The translations under genes were made by a program, and so were the position numbers. From Chloroflexota bacterium (GTDB taxonomy: Bacteria; Chloroflexota; Anaerolineae; Anaerolineales; Villigracilaceae): a DNA stretch of 64,000 bases. Every line of letters starts with the position of its first letter. Position 1 is the stretch's first letter. The notes beneath the pieces are model-generated. The model was not told where the DNA came from and ran no database searches. It was given only the letters and a program-made list of their open reading frames with translations. Below, piece by piece: positions 15,854 to 22,339 of the stretch. The stretch spans positions 1-64,000 of the forward strand of contig JACRLB010000036.1 of the NCBI GenBank assembly GCA_016235445.1. Direction: 5' to 3'.

Positions 15854-16489
15854 ATGAACACAAACTCAGGCTACCTGCTGGTCGTGGAAGATGTTCCCGA
15901 CATCCTCACCCTGCTGGATACCACCCTCAAGTTCAAAGGCTATCGCGTGCTCACAGCGCGAGACGGGCAGGAGGCGCTGGAACAGATCCAAAAAGAACAC
16001 CCCGCCCTCATCATCACAGACATCCTCATGCCCCGCATGGACGGCTTCAGCCTAGTCCATCGCCTGCGCATCGAGCCTGAAACCCGCAGTATCCCCGTTA
16101 TTTTTCTCTCCGCCACCTACGTGGCCCCCGAAGACAAAGCCTTCGCCCTCACCATCGGCGCCACCCGCTTCATGGAAAAGCCCGTCATCCTTGAAGAATT
16201 CCTGCCGCTCGTCGAAGAACTGCTCAACAAATCCACGCCCCTGGTGGTGGAACCGCTCAGCGAAAGAGAATTCTACGCAGGCTACCGCAAACGCCTTGAA
16301 ATCAAACTGGCCGAAAAGAACGCACGCATCGCCCGCGCCGAAAGCATCTTGCCCACCCTGAAAGAAACAGAAAAAGAAAACCTCGCCTTATCCCTCCAGC
16401 ACCTCACCAGCGAAAGGCACGAAATTCTGCTCCTGCTGGAACAGGTGGATACTCACATGAGCAGCCCCAGACAGCAAAACGAAACCTGA
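15854..16489 (+). CDS. Response regulator receiver protein with C-terminal coiled coil
   Basis: A 211-aa receiver-domain protein. Acidic pair in VVEDVPD (residues 11-12 region), phospho-acceptor D56 in ITDILMPRMDG, conserved Ser in FLSAT, and K109 in FMEKP. After residue 125 there is no DNA-binding domain; a charged helical region (EKNARIARAESILPTLKETE) follows, probably a coiled coil. It likely signals by protein contact. I use ATG 15854 rather than the open frame from 15752, because the receiver domain and a -10 box fit this start. No kinase is adjacent. Confidence 0.88.
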   Translation: MNTNSGYLLVVEDVPDILTLLDTTLKFKGYRVLTARDGQEALEQIQKEHPALIITDILMPRMDGFSLVHRLRIEPETRSIPVIFLSATYVAPEDKAFALTIGATRFMEKPVILEEFLPLVEELLNKSTPLVVEPLSEREFYAGYRKRLEIKLAEKNARIARAESILPTLKETEKENLALSLQHLTSERHEILLLLEQVDTHMSSPRQQNET

Positions 16490-16512
16490 CCCGTCACACA
16501 GGAGTACCCCAC

Positions 16513-16746
16513 ATGAACTCACTGGAAGCGATCATCATGGAGGAAATATCCACCCTTCCGGACATCAGGCTCATCGATGTAATAGGCTTCATCCGCTACC
16601 TGAAATCGGAAAAACCCGAAAAACCACAATGGATCGAAGAATGGTTCGAGAGCGCCTTACAGTCTGTCCGCGCGCGGCAGGTGGAATTGAAAACCGCGCA
16701 AATCGATATTGAACACAAACCCGCCCGCACAGGCAAAAGGAAGTAA
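16513..16746 (+). CDS. Short hypothetical protein, DUF2281-like
   Basis: 77 aa, starting MNSLEAIIMEEISTLPDIRL. The pattern of a short helix (LPDIRLIDVIGFIRYLKSE) followed by a basic tail resembles DUF2281-type antitoxin-like proteins, but the match is by eye and weak. GGAG precedes the start. It lies 24 nt after the response regulator and is probably cotranscribed with it. No partner toxin is adjacent on this strand. Confidence 0.6.
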   Translation: MNSLEAIIMEEISTLPDIRLIDVIGFIRYLKSEKPEKPQWIEEWFESALQSVRARQVELKTAQIDIEHKPARTGKRK

Positions 16747-16862
16747 CCCCGCCTCTTTTCCCCGCCCGAACCTGCTCCTGTAAAAATGGCATTCCCCACT
16801 TCCCATCTGCCAACGCCACAGGCAAGTGGAAGTGACAGCTTACATGCCCGCTTAAGAAACCA

Positions 16863-16897
16863 AGACTCGGAGAGAAATTTCTCCGAGTCTTTTATTT
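16863..16897. terminator. Bidirectional intrinsic terminator
   Basis: AGACTCGGAGA pairs with TCTCCGAGTCT and is followed by TTTTATTTT on the plus strand. It ends the response-regulator unit and lies at the 3' end of the converging relE-type gene. Confidence 0.85.
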
Positions 16898-17175
16898 TAC
16901 TTATACACCTCGCGCCGATGACCCACTTTCAAAACAATTAACTTCACAATCAACTTCGTTGCAGGATGCTCCATTTGATAAATAATTCGATAATCGCCAA
17001 CACGATACTTGTAACATCCCTTCCATTCATCGCCCTGCATTGCCTGATGTTGAATAAGTTCCACATTTTCCCCAATCCATTCTAATTTGTCGAGTAGACG
17101 CGTCCTTGTCGCTGACGCAATACTCCGTAAATCTGACTGCGCTTCGGGCGTCAAAATGACTTGGGTGTGTTTCAT
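16897..17175 (-). CDS. RelE/ParE-type toxin
   Basis: A 92-aa protein of the RelE/ParE fold. The signature end region CYKYRVGDYRIIYQMEHPATKLIVKLIVLKVGHRREVY-type pattern (here read in pieces: YRVGDYRIIYQ, KVGHRREVYK) is typical of ribosome-dependent RelE-like RNases. I start at ATG 17175; the frame stays open to 17217 but enters the inverted repeat. An antitoxin-like gene lies upstream on the same strand. The intervening 116 bp are unusually long for a toxin-antitoxin operon and contain a large inverted repeat. Confidence 0.85.
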   Translation of the reverse strand: MKHTQVILTPEAQSDLRSIASATRTRLLDKLEWIGENVELIQHQAMQGDEWKGCYKYRVGDYRIIYQMEHPATKLIVKLIVLKVGHRREVYK

Positions 17176-17283
17176 TTCAGTTGAAACAACCGTCCCGAAG
17201 GTTTGAAAAAGGGTCAAAGTCTTCGAGAAAACCTTCGGGACGTTCTATCCTTCAACTCATTTGAAACACACCCAAATGACTTG
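17152..17283. repeat. Large imperfect inverted repeat between antitoxin and toxin
   Basis: The outer arms TTGGGTGTGTTTCA and TGAAACACACCCAA include the first codons of the toxin. The inner arms CGTCCCGAAGGTTT and AAACCTTCGGGACG form a strong hairpin. The middle parts (CAGTTGAA / TTCAACTC) also pair. In the transcript the toxin start and its ribosome site would lie inside a stem. Confidence 0.78.
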
Positions 17284-17291
17284 ATATGCTT

Positions 17292-17528
17292 TCATTCCCC
17301 AATCTCATCGCGGAAGGATTTTAAATCCAACCCTTCGCCCGCCTGGGATTGTTTGATTGCCTTTCGCAATGAATCAGCGAATTCAGGACGCAGTTCGTTG
17401 GCAGGCTCGTCAATACTGGTGAGCGCATCCATTAACTGCGTCATCCACACTTCGAGACGTTTGTCCACGACGCGTTCGACAAGAGTTTCAAACTCATTGG
17501 TAGATAATTGGTTAATTGTTTTGTTCAT
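17292..17528 (-). CDS. Antitoxin-like protein upstream of the RelE-type toxin
   Basis: 78 aa. The N-terminal part NKTINQLSTNEFETLVERVVDKRLEVW is helical, and the C-terminal part (EFADSLRKAIKQSQAGEGLD) is a charged tail of the kind that wraps a RelE toxin. No clear DNA-binding motif is identified. Its position before the toxin on the same strand is the main reason for this call. Length is typical of antitoxins. Confidence 0.7.
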   Translation of the reverse strand: MNKTINQLSTNEFETLVERVVDKRLEVWMTQLMDALTSIDEPANELRPEFADSLRKAIKQSQAGEGLDLKSFRDEIGE

Positions 17529-17596
17529 AGATGCCTCTCAATATTGGAATTATATCCCTGTTTTCTGTTACTCGCTTTTCCGAACAAACACAAAAA

Positions 17597-17835
17597 CGGC
17601 CTCGTGGACATTACGTCCGAGGCCGCTTGTTAATGTGCTCCGCTTTTCCCTCTCCAAATCCGAACTATATACTTTGAATGTTAGGTGTACTCTCCCTCGC
17701 GGATTTGGGGACGCGTGCCCGATAGGGCGGGAGGGGAGGTATAACCGAGCTTAACCATAACCCCGAGGCGGCTACATGCTCTGATCTGAGCATTTGGATT
17801 TATCCCCGTTTGTTTCCCCTTTCCTCAAACTTGTG
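17597..17835 (-). ncRNA. Candidate structured RNA with a terminator
   Basis: A GC-rich, gene-free block in AT-rich surroundings. On the minus strand it ends in a strong hairpin (GCGGCCTCGGAC / GTCCACGAGGCC) followed by GTTTTTGTG, a good intrinsic terminator. Further pairings are GCCC/GGGC, ATGCTC/GAGCAT, and CCAAATCCG (17697-17708) against CGGATTTGG (17652-17660); an upstream AAATCC could compete for the latter. I cannot match it to tmRNA, RNase P RNA, SRP RNA or a known riboswitch. A 6S-like RNA is possible. The 5' end is a guess. Confidence 0.4.
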
Positions 17836-17933
17836 ATCAAGGAAAATTTCTCTTGGCAGGAAATTCAAACGCTATCAAGGCTTCTATAAGCTTTGCAAAA
17901 TGCTTGCATTTTTACTAAAAATGATGTAAAGTA

Positions 17934-17971
17934 TTGAAAGTGACTATATAAATTTGCTATAATAAGAGGGG
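17934..17971 (+). promoter_or_regulatory. Promoter of the three-gene coiled-coil/membrane operon
   Basis: TTGAAA (17934-17939), an 18-bp spacer and TATAAT (17958-17963) form a good sigma-70-type promoter. AAGAGGGG follows as ribosome site for the ATG at 17980. Confidence 0.72.
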
Positions 17972-17979
17972 CATTTCCC

Positions 17980-18228
17980 ATGTCCAATGATACTGATAAC
18001 GAGGCTCGTATAAAAGCTTTAGAGCAACAAATTAATCTCCTAAAAAACGCTTTGGGGAGTTTTGCGCTTGGGCTAGACAAAGTGAGTCAAGTCCAGGCTG
18101 GTCAGACCGGCGTAATAGGAGGTTTAGTTCAAGCGAATGAAACTCAAGCTCAATACTTAAAGAAGCTATCAGAGGATATAGAGAAAAACAATGAGTTACT
18201 CAAAAGATTACTTGAAAAACGTGATTGA
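17980..18228 (+). CDS. Small coiled-coil protein (operon gene 1)
   Basis: 82 aa, no family recognised. Heptad-like segments EARIKALEQQINLLKNAL (residues 8-25) and LKKLSEDIEKNNELLKRLLE (60-79) flank a Gly/Gln-rich middle (QVQAGQTGVIGGLVQANE). It reads as a small oligomerising helical hairpin. It has its own promoter and heads an AT-rich three-gene operon ending in a membrane protein. AT content is much higher than in flanking housekeeping genes, suggesting transfer. Confidence 0.72.
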   Translation: MSNDTDNEARIKALEQQINLLKNALGSFALGLDKVSQVQAGQTGVIGGLVQANETQAQYLKKLSEDIEKNNELLKRLLEKRD

Positions 18229-18275
18229 CTAATCTTTTTTTTGTTTAAGTAAGATGTTTTATTATGGAGTATATT

Positions 18276-18473
18276 ATGAACAAGAAGAAAAATACAAAGG
18301 TAATAAATACTGCAAAAGAAATAGTTGCATTCCTTGAATCAAAGCAATTGCCAGAAGAGATAATGCAAGATGCTCTTAAAAGGTTGGATAAATTAATTAC
18401 TGCAACACAAGACATGAAAACAAGGGTTGATATTCTTAATATGGAACTTCAGAAGATAGCGTATTTTAATTAA
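18276..18473 (+). CDS. Small helical protein (operon gene 2)
   Basis: 65 aa from ATG 18276; GGAG at 18266-18269 supports this over ATG 18264. A lysine-rich start (MNKKKNTKV) is followed by two predicted helices, TAKEIVAFLESKQLPEEIMQ and KLITATQDMKTRVDILNMEL. No family recognised. It lies between the coiled-coil gene and the membrane gene, with short gaps, and is likely cotranscribed. Confidence 0.68.
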   Translation: MNKKKNTKVINTAKEIVAFLESKQLPEEIMQDALKRLDKLITATQDMKTRVDILNMELQKIAYFN

Positions 18474-18484
18474 AGAGAATTTAC

Positions 18485-19174
18485 ATGTCAGAAATACTTG
18501 GAGGGATTGATTTTCCAACAATATTAAATATTGTCATCTCAATTGTCGGTATTATTATATCCATTTTGCTTGTGAACGAGGGGAGGAAATTTATTTCTGA
18601 AAGAGCAAACAAACTAAAAAAATTCATCACTGAAACATGGTCGAATTACGTAAACCAAGCCCTTGTCCTTCTTGTTGGCGAATGGTTGATCTTAGTCGTT
18701 TTTCGTATTTTTAAATTAATTGATTTGAAATTAGTCTTGTTGCTTGGACTTTTGCTAATTTTTATGTTTTTGATGGTATTTTTTCTTCACCTAAGTTTTC
18801 AAAAAAAATTTACGAGAGCAAATCAAGAATTAATCAAATTAGCGTCAGTCGTTAGCAGATTAACGGAGATAGAAAAAGCCGAACTGAAGTTTGTTAGAGA
18901 AAAATGGACTGTCTTTTTAGAATATCTATCAGCCAATATTTCTTTTACCGCAATTTCCAATATCTTAACTATGGCAGAGCCATTTGATGTAAACGGTTCT
19001 AACGTTATTGTGCTAGTTCCAGATATTTTAGAACCATCAATAATTGGTTTGGAAGAGCGCTTAAAAGAATTAGAACCGATACTTGAAAAAATTTACAGTA
19101 AACCATATAAGTTAATCATTCATACTACTAGTGATATCAATCTCTTCGCTTCCAACATCAACAATAACACATAA
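18485..19174 (+). CDS. Membrane protein with C-terminal DnaA-N/tau-like domain (operon gene 3)
   Basis: 229 aa. Three hydrophobic segments are at about 10-30, 55-75 and 80-102, with basic stretches between. The C-terminal 90 residues, starting EKWTVFLEYLSANISF, read W..L...IS..., then PFDVNGSNVIVLVP, then ERLKELEPILEKIY and KLIIHT. This spacing of a helix with Trp, two strands, a helix and a last strand resembles the DnaA N-terminal domain or the C-terminal domain of DNA polymerase III tau. That is a by-eye pattern match only. Function unknown. Confidence 0.72.
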   Translation: MSEILGGIDFPTILNIVISIVGIIISILLVNEGRKFISERANKLKKFITETWSNYVNQALVLLVGEWLILVVFRIFKLIDLKLVLLLGLLLIFMFLMVFFLHLSFQKKFTRANQELIKLASVVSRLTEIEKAELKFVREKWTVFLEYLSANISFTAISNILTMAEPFDVNGSNVIVLVPDILEPSIIGLEERLKELEPILEKIYSKPYKLIIHTTSDINLFASNINNNT

Positions 19175-19243
19175 AAGAAACTTTCTTGCCTATTCACTGA
19201 GGTAGCTTTGGCGATAATTTTATGACTTGCTTACATTCTCCTG

Positions 19244-21187
19244 TTACGGATTTTGATTCCATCTACCGTCAAAATCAGGAATTCTAAAAATAACTGGCAT
19301 CAAACACGATGATGCTTTTCCAACAATTATCCCATCGCGAATTGGAAGTGTTGAAATGGCTTGCGAGTAATCGCTTCCCATATAGTTACTCAGAAAATCT
19401 AAACCCGTTTGGTCGAAAGATCTGAGCGCAATTATTGTATTACATTGATTTAGGATCGTTTTCGTGACGTTTGCCGTTCTTTGTGTAATCACAAGGCTTC
19501 CTAATCCAAATTTTCTCCCTTGAAGAATAGTCCTTGCAGTAGTATTTACATGGCTTTTATCAGAGTCGATAACTACTTGATTCCACTCTGGGATTAAAGA
19601 GTGAGCTTCTTCAAAGACTATACACAGTCTTGCTGGTATATTCATGCCTGCTCTTAATTGCGTCAGATTTAGCTCATCAAATGCTTCCTTCACAAAATCT
19701 TTAGTGATCATTGGATAGCTTTGGTTACCTGCAAATTGATGAATAGCAAGCATAGAATTACTTTGAATCCAGGGTCGTACTTGATTGGCTCCAGTTAATT
19801 GTGTGGGATTATGGTGAGCCAAATACACAATATGTTGACGGGTTAGATCAAGTATTAACACCTTGATATTTGCCGCCATCAAGGACTCTATTACATGAAA
19901 CGCTAAATATGATTTCCCACTACCCGTAACCCCAATAATTGCCGTGTTGTGTGTAACAAGGTCATCCATAGAAGCGTGGATTGGAAATGTCGAGTTGGGA
20001 ATTAAACCTACACTTGCACTTGTGGATGGAATTGTATAATTTCCTTGTTGCTGTGATACTCGATAAATCAAGGTTCCTGCTGGTGCTACCCAAGGATAAG
20101 GACTAAAACGAAGGTTTACCTCGTCCCAAGTTCCCAGTTGTCCCGCTGTGACAAGGACACTTTTTGTGACGTTCCCATCTGGAGCAGAGTTTTCGATTAT
20201 GTTTGCTAACGTAATTTGATAATGAATCCGCACTTGATCGCTAGTTGAGCACCAAACAATTTCACCTCTTTGCAGAGTAATATCAGGATGAACAAAAAAC
20301 TTCAATGACGGAATAGTGGAGCCAACATCCACTACACTTATTGGAGTATCCAAAGGTTTTGATGTTTGTTCTTGAATTTCAATTACGGTCTTGTCAGGCT
20401 CGTTTGCTACATAATTCCAATCAGATGTCTGTTCAAATATTGCTACTTTTGCTATTCTGTTTCCTGCCACCGTTCTATCATCGATTGCAATTGCAGCTCC
20501 AATTTTCTTGCCTTCGCGAGTCTTTATGATGATTGATTGTCCAACTATATTTCTAGGCGCGTCTCTGCTAATCGTCAATTCCATTACTCTTGGGTCGGAA
20601 ATTCTATAAAGGGTTGCTACATCATTTAAGGCTTTAGTTTTTTCGAATAATTTGTCAACCGTAGTGTCAATGTGTTTGGCAATCGATGGAATGTTTAAGA
20701 TCATGAAAAATATCCAAAAAGCAAATAACGGTTCAATTTTTGGAGAATCCAAGCCGAATTGCCTAACTGCACCCCAAATAAAGTATGCAGAAAATATTGC
20801 TTCGGGACGACCAATCTCACGATTGATTTTTGGAACAAGCGATATTATCGAATTAGGTCTTCCATGATTGAGGCTATTCAAAGCCATTGCTGCAAAACTA
20901 GATATCATTAACCAAATACACCAAATTAGAAATAAATACCACCAGAAATCCCTCGATGTGGTTTGTACTAATATAAGTGAAAGCGCAGATGTGCCATTTA
21001 GAAAAATGTTGCCATCTGTAGAAAAGAAAGGTTGGTCAATAAGGGAAATTAATATCAGCAGTAATAATCCTGCGGCAAACCAAAAATCATTTACTATGAA
21101 TTTGAAATCCCCGCTGATTAGTCGACCAATGACCAATAGTGTTGGTGTAAATAGAACAAGAAATATTAAGCGAGTTCGAAGTTTCAT
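19244..21187 (-). CDS. Membrane-anchored HerA-like ATPase (DUF87)
   Basis: 647 aa. The first 180 residues hold about five hydrophobic segments (near 5-25, 32-50, 62-76, 82-105, 155-172). A beta-rich middle part (about 205-395) could be a HAS-type barrel. The RecA-like core has Walker A GVTGSGKS (419-426), an aspartate strand LILDLTR, and Walker B LCIVFEEAHS (521-530) with two glutamates. ITQRTANV and IALRSFDQTG are further HerA/FtsK-type motifs. HerA proteins usually act as hexameric translocases with nucleases; no NurA-type gene is adjacent. AT-rich and probably acquired. Confidence 0.85.
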   Translation of the reverse strand: MKLRTRLIFLVLFTPTLLVIGRLISGDFKFIVNDFWFAAGLLLLILISLIDQPFFSTDGNIFLNGTSALSLILVQTTSRDFWWYLFLIWCIWLMISSFAAMALNSLNHGRPNSIISLVPKINREIGRPEAIFSAYFIWGAVRQFGLDSPKIEPLFAFWIFFMILNIPSIAKHIDTTVDKLFEKTKALNDVATLYRISDPRVMELTISRDAPRNIVGQSIIIKTREGKKIGAAIAIDDRTVAGNRIAKVAIFEQTSDWNYVANEPDKTVIEIQEQTSKPLDTPISVVDVGSTIPSLKFFVHPDITLQRGEIVWCSTSDQVRIHYQITLANIIENSAPDGNVTKSVLVTAGQLGTWDEVNLRFSPYPWVAPAGTLIYRVSQQQGNYTIPSTSASVGLIPNSTFPIHASMDDLVTHNTAIIGVTGSGKSYLAFHVIESLMAANIKVLILDLTRQHIVYLAHHNPTQLTGANQVRPWIQSNSMLAIHQFAGNQSYPMITKDFVKEAFDELNLTQLRAGMNIPARLCIVFEEAHSLIPEWNQVVIDSDKSHVNTTARTILQGRKFGLGSLVITQRTANVTKTILNQCNTIIALRSFDQTGLDFLSNYMGSDYSQAISTLPIRDGIIVGKASSCLMPVIFRIPDFDGRWNQNP

Positions 21188-21216
21188 AAAACCCTCCGTT
21201 TAATGTTATACATCGA

Positions 21217-21330
21217 TTATAGTCCTTTCTCCCACAACCCCATCAACTCACTCAACGCTAGGGATGGCGAAGCATCACCCTGACGACCTAAGTTTCCCGT
21301 CACGATCAAATCCTTCACGGTTGATAAGGG
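21217..21330 (-). pseudogene. Remnant of a second UvrD-like helicase C-terminus
   Basis: Translation on the minus strand gives KDLIVTGNLGRQGDASPSLA then LSELMG and a stop at 21217-21219. This aligns without gaps to the last residues of the intact helicase at 22340 (LIVTWNSGRKGDATPCLALS, ALMG). The DNA is roughly two-thirds identical, so it is a diverged paralogue fragment, not a fresh duplication. No upstream part of the gene survives here. Confidence 0.78.
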
Positions 21331-21344
21331 GATCGAAATACTTG

Positions 21345-22310
21345 TCAATGGATAATCCCTTTGATCTCAGAATTTGGAATTTCGATCACGATACTCGAAT
21401 CGGGCAGCATGATCAAAATCGATGTAGGGGTCTGGTCTATCAAGGCCACTGGCTCGGAAATACCATGATTGTTCTTGATGGGGAAATTTTCCATGTCTGA
21501 CAGGTACTCGGAAAGAACAATCTGTACTTTTGTTGGGGCGTTGCCGCCGAAGGCTGGAGGAATATAAGGATAGGCAAATCCGCTGAATAGCCATAAGCTG
21601 ATGATAAAAAGAAAAACGGCCAGGCTGCCAAACACCAGGGATAACCATGCGGGGATGGATTGAGCCTTTTTGTCGAACCACTTTAGCGAAATCCATTTTG
21701 ATGTAAAGAAAAGAAGCACAGGAGTTAATAAAGCGATGCCTGTGATCATCAACCCCAGCCAAATTCCCATTCGACGAACTTCTTCAGTCAGTACGAAGTT
21801 GGCTGTGGAATTTATACTAGCCAATATAGTTCCTGAGTACCAGATGGTTATGGCGGACAATAGAAAACCCAGCAGCGCTAATATGATGTTCTTGATTGCA
21901 TATCCGCGAGAATCCTTTTTCGCCTCTCTGTCGATGATCGTAAGGCTGACAACTGGCCCGATTAGCATTAGAGAGCGTTTCTTAAGTGCTTTTTTGTACA
22001 CGGACTGCACGGATTTCACGGAGTCTCACGGAAAAACCTTTTAAAAATCCGTGTTTGCCCGTGTAATCCGTCAAATCCGTGTACTTAAGAAACAGTCTCT
22101 TAGAGATGCGAGAACTAGAAATAGTCCGCCTGTGGCAAAATATCGCGATTGCACCAGGTTAAATGCGGAGCCGCCAAATTTTCCGATATAGAAATTTGAG
22201 ATCAAGTAACCTGCAATGTAGCTTGCCGCACCGATAAGACCGATGAAGCCAGCAAAATTCCTGAGGTGGTTGATTACAGATTCAGTTAAATCTTCTTTTT
22301 CTTTCGTCAT
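21345..22310 (-). pseudogene. Membrane protein gene interrupted by a MITE
   Basis: The ATG at 22310 (GAGG upstream) starts MTKEKEDLTESVINHLRNFA and runs through two hydrophobic segments to FLVLASL. A 129-bp element then brings a stop. After the element the same frame resumes as MLIGPVVSLTIIDREAKKD with three or four more membrane segments and a soluble C-terminal end (PTSILIMLPDSSIVIEIPN). Removing the element plus one 3-bp duplication (132 bp) restores one frame of about 277 codons. No family recognised. The downstream half could be re-expressed from a start inside the repeat, but this is doubtful. Confidence 0.8.
21968..22102. mobile_element. IS5-like MITE, copy 2 (inside a gene)
   Basis: Element 21971-22099 (129 bp) with TTA direct repeats at 21968-21970 and 22100-22102. 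Ends GAGAGCGTTTCTTAAG and CTTAAGAAACAGTCTC are inverted with two mismatches. The interior carries inverted CACGGA / TCCGTG words. It splits the reading frame of the membrane protein gene, which defines the insertion borders directly. Confidence 0.88.
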
Positions 22311-22339
22311 GGTTAACCTCGCTGAAAATATAATACCAA

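Noticed and set aside
17597-17835. Retron, tmRNA or RNase P RNA
   Set aside because: No reverse transcriptase nearby, no tRNA-like end and no RNase P core motifs. It is kept only as an unassigned candidate.
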